From Cellulophaga sp. RHA19 (lineage in GTDB: Bacteria; Bacteroidota; Bacteroidia; Flavobacteriales; Flavobacteriaceae): DNA of 64,000 nucleotides. The position numbers and the translations under genes are program-made. Positions within the stretch are counted from its first letter, which is position 1, and each line of letters starts with the position of its first letter. The notes beneath the pieces were generated by a model, which saw only the letters and a list, made by a program, of their open reading frames with translations, was not told where the DNA came from and searched no databases. The DNA lies in NCBI RefSeq assembly GCF_002813425.1, contig NZ_PHUL01000001.1, positions 1,995,001 through 2,059,000 on the forward strand, given 5' to 3'. Of this stretch, positions 36,612 to 45,770 are shown in pieces.

Positions 36612-38870
36612 CTATTTAAAAACGTCTGTATATTTTATGGTAACCTTTCTTAGATTTTCAGACAGTGTTTTTAACCAAACCAATTGGTTAGATATTAAGT
36701 GGGACTCTTGTAGATTTAGCAAAGTGTCTTTATCTATTTCTGTTTTTCCGGCTTCAATATCTTTATCTCTAGCTAAGGCTAAGGCATCAAAATCTTTAAT
36801 AAGTTTTTGTTGTGCTTTGTCTACTTGTAACTCTTCTTCAACTGCAGTAAAGTTTACTTTTTCTAATGTTAAAGCCGAATTTTTTAATGAAGTATTTATA
36901 CTAGAAACAATAATATCAAACTCCTTAGAAGCAGGAGTAGTCTTGTGGTTTAAAATATAACTTCCTATAGACGCAATAGCAGATAACATTGTATGGTTAA
37001 GCGTAACAATGTCATAAATTAAAACAGATTCTTTTTGTTTAGATTTTGGATCTTGTGTTAACCTTTGGAAAGCAGCATTTAAATTACTCATAGCCAAAAA
37101 AGCTTCTTTTCTATAAACTTTATATTCTAAAGTGTTGGTTTCTTTATTTTGATATAACTTTTTTGTTGCCTCTAAATAATCTCTATTAGACAATATTACT
37201 TTTAAAATTACAGTATCTAAGTTTTTATACTCCCAACTAGGAAAAACAACATAATTTGCAAGTAAAGCAATGCCAGCCCCAATAACAGTATCTATTACGC
37301 GGTACTGAATTACAGAAAAAGCGTTGGGGTCTAATAATGCATATACAAAAACAATGTTTAAAGTAATAAAAGCTGCCCCAGCTTTGTAACTCTGCTGTAT
37401 TAATGAAAAGGCAAAGGTTAGTGAAATAACTGCCAATACCATATAAACTACAGTATTCTGTGTAATAAGTATTATAATTGTTGCAATTACAGCTCCAATT
37501 ATAGTTCCTATAATTCGGTTTTTAGAGCGCTCTTTGGTTAACCCATAATTGGGTCTCATAATTACAATTATGGTAAGCACTATCCAATAGGCATTTTTTA
37601 GATCTAAAATACTACCAATTAAAAAACCAAAAACAATAGCTAAAGACAAGCGCAGAGCGTGCCTTAACATTGGAGATTTAAAACTAAAATGCTGTAAAAG
37701 AATATTAAATTTGTACTCTTGCAGCGTTAAAAACTTTTTAGATTCTTGTGTTTTTGGTAAAACCTTATCAGCATTTTCTGAGTTGCTTAATACACGTCTA
37801 ATAGCTTTAATTTCTGCTAAAAGTTGTTTTTGGTAATCGTATAAATTACGTAATGTAATAGCACCGTCTCTAGCTTTTGGCAATTTTACCTCTGCCACAA
37901 AAGCATTTATAGACTTGTTACACTCCTTAAAAGTTTTATTTAATATGGCTATCTCTGGTAACTTATCTTTTTTAAGTAGTAGTTCTGATAATGTAATAAG
38001 ATGATTTCCCATTACTTTATTCATTTTTTTAAACGACTTAATATGATGTTTTTGAAGCTCAAAAAGAGAATCTATTTTAGAATAATCTAGATTATTAGCA
38101 AGAGCAAGTTCAAAAATGTCTACCAGCGAAATAAAAATTAGTAATCTTTTTTCGTTTGATAAAGACCTGCCAGAACGCTTACGATCTTTTAATAAAAGCT
38201 CTCTTAGCGTTTCGTGTTTTTCACTTATCTGTGTTTGTATAACAAGTGCTTTTGTAGAGAATTTATCTCTTTTTGCAGGCTTAGTTAAAAGTTTGGCTCT
38301 TATTTTTAAATACTTACCGGTAAGCGCAGAAGTGTCTGATAATAACTGATCTACATCTTTTTTAGGAGAAATCCACCCAGAAATTAAGGATACAAATAAA
38401 TACCATAATCCACCAATGCCAAGTAAACCAACGTGTTGCCAAATTTCACTAGCTTCTGGTTTTTTAACAGCCAATCCTAAAACAATAGCAAGTAAACCAG
38501 AAAAAGAGACCAAAGAAGCTCTAAAACCGTAAGCAGAAATTAAAGCAATTATAAAACTTAATATTGCAATAGAAATAAGCAGTACTACAAAAATAGGTTT
38601 TGTAAAAAGTATAATAGTAGTAACTAACATTGTTAGTACTATGCCAATTAAAATGCCGTTTATTTTACGTTTTAAACTACCAGGAACATCACTTGGCGCA
38701 TTTAAAAAAGCACCTAAAACAATTGATGGCGCGTATTCCATTTGTCCAATTGCGTAAAAAAATACTAAAGGAATAACAACAGATATAGTTAGTACAATGC
38801 CTCTATAAAAGCTAGACCCTTTTAAAAAGAGTTCAATGGTTTTTAAATAAGAGGTAATCTTTTTTTGCAT
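36612..38870 (-). CDS. FUSC-family membrane protein (YccS/YhfK-like)
   Basis: About 752 residues from ATG at 38870. Two clusters of six hydrophobic helices (about 20-170 and 395-530) flank a cytosolic helical domain, and a helical C-terminus follows. RPNYGLTKERSKNRIIGT in the second cluster is the FUSC signature. Relatives are linked to efflux of aromatic acids or fusaric acid. Monocistronic; no HlyD-type partner nearby. Confidence 0.85.
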   Translation of the reverse strand: MQKKITSYLKTIELFLKGSSFYRGIVLTISVVIPLVFFYAIGQMEYAPSIVLGAFLNAPSDVPGSLKRKINGILIGIVLTMLVTTIILFTKPIFVVLLISIAILSFIIALISAYGFRASLVSFSGLLAIVLGLAVKKPEASEIWQHVGLLGIGGLWYLFVSLISGWISPKKDVDQLLSDTSALTGKYLKIRAKLLTKPAKRDKFSTKALVIQTQISEKHETLRELLLKDRKRSGRSLSNEKRLLIFISLVDIFELALANNLDYSKIDSLFELQKHHIKSFKKMNKVMGNHLITLSELLLKKDKLPEIAILNKTFKECNKSINAFVAEVKLPKARDGAITLRNLYDYQKQLLAEIKAIRRVLSNSENADKVLPKTQESKKFLTLQEYKFNILLQHFSFKSPMLRHALRLSLAIVFGFLIGSILDLKNAYWIVLTIIVIMRPNYGLTKERSKNRIIGTIIGAVIATIIILITQNTVVYMVLAVISLTFAFSLIQQSYKAGAAFITLNIVFVYALLDPNAFSVIQYRVIDTVIGAGIALLANYVVFPSWEYKNLDTVILKVILSNRDYLEATKKLYQNKETNTLEYKVYRKEAFLAMSNLNAAFQRLTQDPKSKQKESVLIYDIVTLNHTMLSAIASIGSYILNHKTTPASKEFDIIVSSINTSLKNSALTLEKVNFTAVEEELQVDKAQQKLIKDFDALALARDKDIEAGKTEIDKDTLLNLQESHLISNQLVWLKTLSENLRKVTIKYTDVFK

Positions 38871-38980
38871 TGCAGACAAAGATAGTCTAATTGTTTTTAG
38901 CTATTTTACCTATAATGTTAGCTAAATGTATACAAACTATTAGGTTTATAATATTACAATTATAGGTAGTGTATGTTTAT

Positions 38981-39014
38981 AAAAAAACACCCTAAAAACA
39001 ATATCTAGAGTGTT
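38981..39014 (-). terminator. Terminator of the EthD-FrnE-yellow-HAD operon
   Basis: AACACTCTA pairs with TAGGGTGTT (one wobble) followed by seven T on the minus strand, 11 bases after the dehalogenase stop. Confidence 0.72.
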
Positions 39015-39024
39015 ACTTTAAAGG

Positions 39025-39693
39025 CTATAAATTTTTAGCTAAATCTGTTAACTTATGTATTACTGTTGTAGGCTCTATTCCCCAAGGATCCATAATAGCA
39101 TCTGGCGTACGTTGTACCCAAGCAGAATGCATACCAAACATTTTAGAGCCAATAACATCAAAATTATTGCTAGATATTAACCAGCTTTCCTCTTTTTTAG
39201 AGTTTGTAGTTTCTAAAAAGTAGTCATACACAATAGGGCTAGGCTTAAACATTTGTACATTTTCTACACTAATTACAGCTTCAAAATAATGAATAATATT
39301 AGCGGTGGTAAGTAATTTTGTAACAGCCTCTTTACTACCATTAGAAAAAGCAAATAAACGATGACCAGCATTTTTTAACTCCTCTAAACCATTTGCAACA
39401 TCATCAAAAACAGGTAATGTTTTATACTCGTTTAATAGTGCTTTTTTTTGGTCACAACTTAAGTCTATTGCAAACTTTTTACAAGCGTAGTTAAGTGCGT
39501 TGTCTGTACATACAGAAAAATCAGTATACTTATTCATTAATCCACGCCTAAAAGAATACTCTAATTGCTTGTCTCGCCAGGTATCCATAAAAGATTTAGC
39601 TACATTTTTGTCAATTAGTTTTTCTAGTGAAGCAAGTACAGCAGATGTATTTATAAGAGTGCCGTAAACATCAAAAGCTAAAGTAAATTTCAT
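39025..39693 (-). CDS. Haloacid dehalogenase, type II
   Basis: 222 residues. Nucleophile D8 lies in AFDVYGTLINT, the second motif is FAFSNGS, the lysine lies in MFKPSP and the acidic motif is WLISSNNFDVIGS. This is the (S)-2-haloacid dehalogenase branch (cf. L-2-haloacid hydrolysis). It is the last gene of a tight four-gene operon (2-base gap). A homologue with an export signal is encoded at 47645. Confidence 0.85.
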   Translation of the reverse strand: MKFTLAFDVYGTLINTSAVLASLEKLIDKNVAKSFMDTWRDKQLEYSFRRGLMNKYTDFSVCTDNALNYACKKFAIDLSCDQKKALLNEYKTLPVFDDVANGLEELKNAGHRLFAFSNGSKEAVTKLLTTANIIHYFEAVISVENVQMFKPSPIVYDYFLETTNSKKEESWLISSNNFDVIGSKMFGMHSAWVQRTPDAIMDPWGIEPTTVIHKLTDLAKNL

Positions 39694-39695
39694 AA

Positions 39696-40775
39696 TTAGT
39701 TTTTTGCTAATTCAATTTTATTAACTGTAAACTCCATATCAGAAATATTTGCGGTTACCTCATTTATTCTAGAGTTGGTATAATATAAATATCCATTGTA
39801 TATACTAAAGGTGTCTGCCCATTTTACAGCATCACCCTTAAGCAAAGTATGTGTGCTACCGTCTGGTTTACGATACATAATTTTATTGTGTTCTAAATCT
39901 GCGTAATATAAGTTTCCATTTTGGTCAAAAATCATTCCGTCAGGAGCAGATGTTTTAGCTTCAAAAGTTACTTCTTTTTCTAAAGCAACACTATCTTTTA
40001 AAATTAGTGAAGCAGTAGGTATGCTATATAAACTATAACCTGTAAGTGCATGGTAGTATAATTTATCATTTTTAGTATCTAAAGCAATCCCGTCAGAATT
40101 TACAGAATTTGTCCATTTTTTATCATCAAAAGTTAAAAAGCTAACTTCTGCCTCGGTAGAAGAGTGATTGTCTAAAACTCTAGTAAATTTCTCAGTATTT
40201 AAATCTAAAATTACGAGTCCAGAATTACCAGAATCTGTAAAGTAAATTTTGTTATTCTTTTTATCTAGTCGTAAATCATTAATATAAGAATTAGCGTGAT
40301 AAGTGCCTTTATCCAAAATGTAAGTATGCTCTAATGTTTTGGAGTCTATATTAAATACAAAGATCCTAGGTGCATCTAGTACTTCTTGAAAAAGAGGACT
40401 TCTAGTATCTAAAACATAAATAAGGTTATCATAAACAACTACAGATTGCACACCAACAAATTTAGTAGCTTCTACTGTATCTCCAATTTCCCAAGAGTTC
40501 CACTCTTTGTTAGGAAAAGGCGAGTTAGAACCATTTGTTACTTCTACTACAGAATTATGAACTCCTTTCCTCCATCTGGGGAAATTTACAAAAACACGCC
40601 CATTATTGCTTACAGTTACACCAGTTACTTGCTGCCCTTTAAAAGTTGCTATTTGAGTAACTTTTGATATACTAGCCTCTGTTTTATTAACATTGGATTT
40701 TACTTTGTCTTTTGGTTTCTCTTTACACGCAATAAATAAAATACTAATTGCAATTATGTAGCTTAATTTTTTCAT
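39696..40775 (-). CDS. Yellow/major-royal-jelly-family propeller lipoprotein
   Basis: 359 residues, lipobox FIAC (Cys17). GRVFVNFPRWRKGVHNS and PFPNKEWNSW are hallmarks of the MRJP/yellow six-bladed propeller family, and SGLVILDL plus SDGIALD repeats mark blades. Bacterial members may be lactonases or tautomerases; activity here is unknown. It sits three bases after frnE. Confidence 0.8.
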   Translation of the reverse strand: MKKLSYIIAISILFIACKEKPKDKVKSNVNKTEASISKVTQIATFKGQQVTGVTVSNNGRVFVNFPRWRKGVHNSVVEVTNGSNSPFPNKEWNSWEIGDTVEATKFVGVQSVVVYDNLIYVLDTRSPLFQEVLDAPRIFVFNIDSKTLEHTYILDKGTYHANSYINDLRLDKKNNKIYFTDSGNSGLVILDLNTEKFTRVLDNHSSTEAEVSFLTFDDKKWTNSVNSDGIALDTKNDKLYYHALTGYSLYSIPTASLILKDSVALEKEVTFEAKTSAPDGMIFDQNGNLYYADLEHNKIMYRKPDGSTHTLLKGDAVKWADTFSIYNGYLYYTNSRINEVTANISDMEFTVNKIELAKN

Positions 40776-40778
40776 TGT

Positions 40779-41423
40779 TTAAGATTGTAATAATTCCGTT
40801 AATACTTGCTTGTACACACTTACAGGTTGTGCGCCGGTTAATGCACTTTTACGGTTAAAAACAACTGTTGGTACAGAGTTTACACCTAAACTTTTCCAAT
40901 AATCTTCTTCAGATCTAACTTTGGTTCTTAGTTCTTCATTATCTAATAAAGCAAAAGCTTCTGTAGTATTTAAACCAACAGTTTCAAGTTCTTTTTTTAG
41001 AATATCTCTGTTAGATACATCTTTACGTTCACCAAAAAAAGCATTCATTAATCGCATTTTTAGCGCTGTTTGTTTGCCTTGTTTTTTAGCGTAGTCTAAT
41101 AAAACGTGGGCGTCAAACGTATTTGCCATACGCATACCTTTAAAATAATCAAACTTAAAATTAAGTTCAGCGCCAAAATCTGTCATACGCTCCTGTGACT
41201 CTTGTTGCTGTTCTGGAGTAGAACCATATTTTTCTGTAATATGTTCTTCTACATCCTGACCTTCAGCAGGCATATTTGGGTTTAACTCAAACGGTTGCCA
41301 TTCTAGCTCTATCTTATCTTCTATATTAAGTTCATTTATGGCTTGTTCTAAGCGTTTGTAACCAATGGCGCACCAAGGACAAACAACATCAGAAACAACA
41401 TCAATCTTTATTTTTTTATTCAT
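40779..41423 (-). CDS. DsbA-family oxidoreductase (FrnE-like)
   Basis: 214 residues without signal peptide, CPWC motif at C15-C18 (VVCPWCAIG), helical insert with NTFDAHVLLDYA, and cis-Pro loop VNSVPTVVFN. This is the cytosolic FrnE/2-hydroxychromene-2-carboxylate isomerase-like group, linked to oxidative stress or aromatic metabolism. It is second gene of the EthD operon. Confidence 0.85.
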   Translation of the reverse strand: MNKKIKIDVVSDVVCPWCAIGYKRLEQAINELNIEDKIELEWQPFELNPNMPAEGQDVEEHITEKYGSTPEQQQESQERMTDFGAELNFKFDYFKGMRMANTFDAHVLLDYAKKQGKQTALKMRLMNAFFGERKDVSNRDILKKELETVGLNTTEAFALLDNEELRTKVRSEEDYWKSLGVNSVPTVVFNRKSALTGAQPVSVYKQVLTELLQS

Positions 41424-41426
41424 AAT

Positions 41427-41741
41427 TTAAAATGTAACTAGTTCACTAATTTGTAATTTTCCTTGTACATTGCTGTAGTTTTTTACATCTGCTGCAAAGT
41501 TTTCAGAATGTGGACCAAAAGATGCTTTAAAAGAAGCAATATCATCAAACTTTAAATGTGCAATAGCTACATAAGGAGCAGGTTCTCCGGGAACTCTACT
41601 GGCTATTCCTAAGTCTAATTCTAATCCTTTTAATGCACTACCAAGAGCGTCTACTATCATTGGTAAATGTTTAGTTTTATAATACTCAGTATTAAACTTA
41701 ACGTCTTTACCATTAGGGTACATTACAGATACTTTTATCAT
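41427..41741 (-). CDS. EthD-family dimeric barrel protein
   Basis: 104 residues with YPNGKDVKFNTEYYKTKHLP, typical of EthD ferredoxin-like proteins. Some relatives act on small aromatic or ether compounds, others in polyketide cyclisation. It is first gene of the operon with FrnE, yellow-family and dehalogenase genes. Confidence 0.82.
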   Translation of the reverse strand: MIKVSVMYPNGKDVKFNTEYYKTKHLPMIVDALGSALKGLELDLGIASRVPGEPAPYVAIAHLKFDDIASFKASFGPHSENFAADVKNYSNVQGKLQISELVTF

Positions 41742-41855
41742 AACTTATTTGTAAAACTTTATATTATTATACACACAGAAATAGTACTCTTATAAAATTA
41801 CAAATTGTAAATCTCTATACATACTTATTTGTGTTTTGTTTGAGTTAAAAAAAAT

Positions 41856-41881
41856 AACCTTCCGCGGGGGCACGGAAGGTT
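41856..41881 (-). terminator. Terminator of the carboxymuconolactone-decarboxylase gene
   Basis: AACCTTCCG pairs with CGGAAGGTT; a T run follows on the minus strand. It also isolates the EthD operon from readthrough. Confidence 0.78.
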
Positions 41882-41929
41882 AAATACCGCTATCTTCTTC
41901 ATAGCAAATCTACATATTGCGGTAATTTT

Positions 41930-42481
41930 TTATTTTTTAGACCAAGCAAATTTTTTGAATGCATCATCTACCGGAGTATTAGCAATATGATTTGTGTAGT
42001 TGCTAATTACTTTTTGAGACAGACCTAAAATAATTTCTAATACTTGTTGCTCACCATATCCAGCAGCATAAAAAGCTTCTAAATCTTCTTTAGAAACATT
42101 ACCACGGTTACGCGTTATAGCTAAAGTCATTGTACGTAATGCTTCTAATTTAGCATCAGCAAGAGGGGTTTCATCACGTAGAGCATCAATAATGGCATCA
42201 TCAACCTTCATCATTTTTGCTATACCTGTATGTGCAGGAACACAGTAATGACAAGCGTGTTCTACGTTAATTGTTTGCCATACAACAGTAAGTTCATCAT
42301 TATTAAAAGATGTCTCTGTAAATAATTGGTGTAACTCTTGGTAGGCTTTTAGTAGGCCGGGAGCAGCCGCTAAAACACCGTGTAAACCAGGAATCATTCC
42401 GTATGCTTTGTTAGATGCCTCTAGTAATGGTTTTGCTGCTTCTGGTGCAGATTCCATATTGTGTACTTTTAAAGTTGTCAT
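41930..42481 (-). CDS. Carboxymuconolactone decarboxylase / AhpD-like protein
   Basis: 183 residues, helical. The peroxidase-type motif is EHACHYCVPAHTG with C77, C80 and H84, and E74 just before, as in AhpD. It is probably an alkylhydroperoxidase-type redox protein. The gene has an upstream 23-base sequence shared with the TetR gene next to it, so it is a likely regulon member. Confidence 0.85.
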   Translation of the reverse strand: MTTLKVHNMESAPEAAKPLLEASNKAYGMIPGLHGVLAAAPGLLKAYQELHQLFTETSFNNDELTVVWQTINVEHACHYCVPAHTGIAKMMKVDDAIIDALRDETPLADAKLEALRTMTLAITRNRGNVSKEDLEAFYAAGYGEQQVLEIILGLSQKVISNYTNHIANTPVDDAFKKFAWSKK

Positions 42482-42525
42482 AATTGTTAAATTTTATGTT
42501 ATTAATTTTTATTTTAAATTTATAT

Positions 42526-42548
42526 CTAAGCACTCGCTTAGTTATGAA
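42526..42548. promoter_or_regulatory. TetR operator, site 1 (CMD gene)
   Basis: Contains TAAGCACTCGCTTA, a TAAGC/GCTTA palindrome with a 4-base centre, then GTTATGAA. It differs from site 2 at only two of 23 positions. Confidence 0.65.
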
Positions 42549-42560
42549 GCAAAAAAAACG

Positions 42561-43124
42561 TTACAGGTTTGTAAATGTAACTTCTATTATATTTTCTAAT
42601 TGTTTTTTTGTAAATACTTTAGATGAGATAGATAATCCTAAAAGAGTATTCATTAGATAATCTGCTTGCTCTTGTATTAAAGTTTTTTTCTTTTTGTCGT
42701 CCTGTTTTAAATTACTTACAAATAAATCTCTTATTTCATTTGCAAATTTTTTGAGCTCTGTCATTACTTCAGGTTCGGCGTCTTGTTTAATCTCATTAAC
42801 AGTATTAGTTACTAAGCAACCTTTGCGCAAATTACCTTCTGATGAAAACTCAATAAAATCATAAAAATATTGCTTAAGACCAATAACACCGTTGTTAGAT
42901 GTTTTTAGCTTCTCTTTAATGGTATTTATTTGAATTTTATAATATTTTACACTTTCTAAAAACACTCCTTGTTTATTTTTAAAACTAGAGTAAATAGAGA
43001 ATTGGTTAATACCCATTTCTTTTTCTAACATACGAACAGAAGTAGCCTCATAGCCATTACGCCAGAAAAGACCCATTGCTTTTTTTATTACTTCTTCTTC
43101 GTTATATTGTTTTTTACGTGCCAT
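42561..43124 (-). CDS. TetR-family regulator
   Basis: 187 residues from the ATG at 43124 (MARKKQYNEEEVIKKA); an upstream TTG is less likely. The helix-turn-helix is NGYEATSVRMLEKEMGINQFSIYSSFKNK. The C-terminal domain resembles the COMR/YxaF-type group with GCLVTNTVNEI. It probably represses itself and the adjacent CMD gene through the two shared 23-base sites. Confidence 0.88.
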   Translation of the reverse strand: MARKKQYNEEEVIKKAMGLFWRNGYEATSVRMLEKEMGINQFSIYSSFKNKQGVFLESVKYYKIQINTIKEKLKTSNNGVIGLKQYFYDFIEFSSEGNLRKGCLVTNTVNEIKQDAEPEVMTELKKFANEIRDLFVSNLKQDDKKKKTLIQEQADYLMNTLLGLSISSKVFTKKQLENIIEVTFTNL

Positions 43125-43147
43125 TATTAAATAACTACAGCACAAAA

Positions 43148-43170
43148 CTAAGCACTTGCTTTGTTATGAA
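43148..43170. promoter_or_regulatory. TetR operator, site 2 (tetR gene)
   Basis: Contains AAGCACTTGCTTTGTTATGAA; 21 of 23 positions match site 1. It lies 24 bases upstream of the regulator start. Confidence 0.65.
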
Positions 43171-43224
43171 AAAATATTTAAGATTATTTAACACAAAATC
43201 AAGATAAATGATTGTTTAAAGGCT

Positions 43225-44115
43225 TTAATTATCATTGTAAACAGGTTTTATTATTGGTATTTCTTTAATAAAACAGTTTGTAGTGTCTTGCTTTTTTAAA
43301 AATAGAGGTGTAAAGTTTTTTAATTTACTTGTAAGCTGTTTTTTAGTAATTGTTGTATTGTATGAGGTAAAGTAGAATAGGTGAGTTGTATCTTTTAAAT
43401 TAATTCTGGGTCCCATAATAAGTTTTAGCCCAGATTCAATTTTTTTATTTTGTAGTTCTGTTTCTGAAAAAATAATTTTTCCTGACTGTAGGCTGTCTAG
43501 CTCGCTTATTTTTTGCTCTTTAGATTTAAAAGCAGAAATATAGTTTTTTCTTGTATTTATTAAATTGGCTAATTGTTCTTTTTCTTTTTGATTGTAATAA
43601 AAGCTAGAGTAGGTGATATAACTTGTTTCTTCCTTTGTATTGACTATGTTTTTAATAAAGAAATTAGTCTTACTAGTTGTTAAAATAACTTTACAGCCCA
43701 GGGAGTCTCTATTTTCTAAAAAATTATTTAACTCATTAGTTATTTCAGTGTTTTTACTAATTACAGTCTGAAAATCATAACTATCAAAAACATCATAGTT
43801 TAAATTGGGTTTAATTATAGCTTCTACATTACTAGTGTCATTGGTATAAATAAACAAACTACTATTTTTAGAGGTAACACTATCTGTATAGCGCCTAAGT
43901 GCCATAACTGCTTTGTTGTAGTTATCTATAGACTCATTTACTTCAGACTCGTCTCCTCCGTAATGAATGTTTTGAAATTCTTTATTTTGTTTGTAATTCT
44001 GAATAATTCCAGGTCCAAACCATTGGAATAAATAGAATAATATTACACCACCAATTATTGCAGTTTTTAATAAGAGGTATTTTATATTGTCTTTATTTTG
44101 GTTTTCCTGTTGCAT
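43225..44115 (-). CDS. Single-helix membrane-anchored hypothetical protein
   Basis: 296 residues with one N-terminal hydrophobic helix (about 13-32; LLLKTAIIGGVILFYLFQWF). The remainder is polar, with a coiled-coil-like stretch (180-215). No family recognised. It lies alone between the TetR and PAP2 genes. Confidence 0.6.
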   Translation of the reverse strand: MQQENQNKDNIKYLLLKTAIIGGVILFYLFQWFGPGIIQNYKQNKEFQNIHYGGDESEVNESIDNYNKAVMALRRYTDSVTSKNSSLFIYTNDTSNVEAIIKPNLNYDVFDSYDFQTVISKNTEITNELNNFLENRDSLGCKVILTTSKTNFFIKNIVNTKEETSYITYSSFYYNQKEKEQLANLINTRKNYISAFKSKEQKISELDSLQSGKIIFSETELQNKKIESGLKLIMGPRINLKDTTHLFYFTSYNTTITKKQLTSKLKNFTPLFLKKQDTTNCFIKEIPIIKPVYNDN

Positions 44116-44235
44116 ATTACTTTTTTAATATACCCCAAAGATAACCCGCATCTAAAGCAATAAAACCACTGTTTACAGCTAAATTTAATATCCGTAAAAC
44201 AGGTTAATAATATAAATGTAACGCTTTAATTTTTT

Positions 44236-45072
44236 TTAAAAAGTACCTACAATACCAATTTGACTACCAGAAAATTTTAAATTCCAAGTAACTAGTTTTG
44301 GTTTAATTGGGTAGTCATATAACTTTTCTTTAAACAAAAATTTATCAATACCATCTACAACAAAAATGCTAAAAGCAGCACCAAAGGCAACATCACTTAG
44401 CCAATGAGATCCATTGACCATTCTAGAAATTGCTGGCACACTACCAACAGTATAAATACCAATTTTTGCCCAAGTATTATCAAACTGTTTAGCAACAGAA
44501 TGTGCTACCGTCATCCCTAAAACGGTATGTCCAGATGGAAAAGAAAAGTATTCTTCTGTACCCTCAAAAGGTTTAAAAGTATATGGGTCTTTACCAGAAT
44601 ATGGCCTTGCACGCCCAAAAGCAGAACGTGCCATAATTTGTAAATATCCAGCAGTAATAGAAGATGATATTATTAAAACACCTGTTTTACGTACTTGTTC
44701 GTTTTTAGTAAATAAGCCAACACCATAAACACCTGCATTTAACGCAAAATAGTATTGTGGCTTGGCAAAGTAAAAACCAAATTCTTTTACAGCGTGTGGT
44801 AAGTGTGGTTCTTGATTTATAAAAAAATCGCTTGTTTGTCTGTCGGCAGCAGAGATAATAGCAGTACCAACAAATAAACTACCAAACTTTGCAAAATCTT
44901 TACCTTTCCAGTGTAACGGTCTAGTAACAGAGTGTTTTATACCTCTCCAAGATGAGTTAGCATCATACTTAAATGTTTTCCAAATAGTAGTACTATCTGT
45001 AGGTTTGTTTAGCTGTTGTGCAAAGCTATTTATAGAACAAAAAAGTAATAGTAGTATAAAACCTAAACGCAT
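44236..45072 (-). CDS. PAP2-family phosphatase
   Basis: 278 residues with signal peptide (NSFAQ) and hydrophobic helices. The three phosphatase motifs are RSAFGRARPYSG, FSFPSGHTV and SRMVNGSHWLSDV. It dephosphorylates lipid phosphates (undecaprenyl-PP or phosphatidate-like) at the envelope. Monocistronic. Confidence 0.86.
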   Translation of the reverse strand: MRLGFILLLLFCSINSFAQQLNKPTDSTTIWKTFKYDANSSWRGIKHSVTRPLHWKGKDFAKFGSLFVGTAIISAADRQTSDFFINQEPHLPHAVKEFGFYFAKPQYYFALNAGVYGVGLFTKNEQVRKTGVLIISSSITAGYLQIMARSAFGRARPYSGKDPYTFKPFEGTEEYFSFPSGHTVLGMTVAHSVAKQFDNTWAKIGIYTVGSVPAISRMVNGSHWLSDVAFGAAFSIFVVDGIDKFLFKEKLYDYPIKPKLVTWNLKFSGSQIGIVGTF

Positions 45073-45237
45073 AACTTGTGGTGTGTATTAGTTAATAATA
45101 CTAATTTGTACTTACTAATTTAAGACAGTAATAAGCAATATTAGTATAGGATTTAGCTGGCGAAATTAGCACTATAAATCTACAGTAACAACGTAATTTA
45201 GCTAATTTATTATGTATTTAAAGTCTTTTATATTTTT

Positions 45238-45756
45238 TTAAGCCTCTAATTTAAATAGTAAAAGCTCTTCAGTATCATTGGGTAGGGTTGTGGTCCCCAC
45301 TAGTTTTAAATCTAATTTTAACAGCAAATTTTGAGATCCTAAATTATCTTTAGTTGTTATAGCACTAATTGTTTTAAGATTAAATATATTAAATGCTGCT
45401 TCTTTTAATTTTTTACTAGATTCATATGCATATCCTTTTTTTTCGTATTTAGGTAAAAAGGCAAAACCTATATCTATGCCATCCAAACCGTCTCTGTTGT
45501 ATAAACCACAAGAACCAATTTTAATATTATCTTCTTTTCTAATAACAGTATAGTTAGAGAACCCCAATTGGTATAGCTGAGGTAGCATTTTCTCTTTTAT
45601 ATACGTTTTAGCATCAGTAATATTGCTAATATTACGGTCACCAATATAGTGTAACCATTTAGGTGAATTTAAAAGTTGAAAAATAAATTCGGCATCTTCT
45701 TCTGTAGTAGGCTTAATGTATAGTCTATCTGTTTCAAATGCCCTGTAGTTTTTCAT
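45238..45756 (-). CDS. GNAT N-acetyltransferase (RimJ/RimL type)
   Basis: 172 residues: TDRLYIKPTTEEDAEFIFQLL start, IGFAFLPKYEKKGYAYESSKKL acetyl-CoA loop, and TTKDNLGSQNLLLKLD. Substrate unknown. It lies 14 bases after the GT90 gene. Confidence 0.85.
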   Translation of the reverse strand: MKNYRAFETDRLYIKPTTEEDAEFIFQLLNSPKWLHYIGDRNISNITDAKTYIKEKMLPQLYQLGFSNYTVIRKEDNIKIGSCGLYNRDGLDGIDIGFAFLPKYEKKGYAYESSKKLKEAAFNIFNLKTISAITTKDNLGSQNLLLKLDLKLVGTTTLPNDTEELLLFKLEA

Positions 45757-45770
45757 TTTAAAACAATAAA

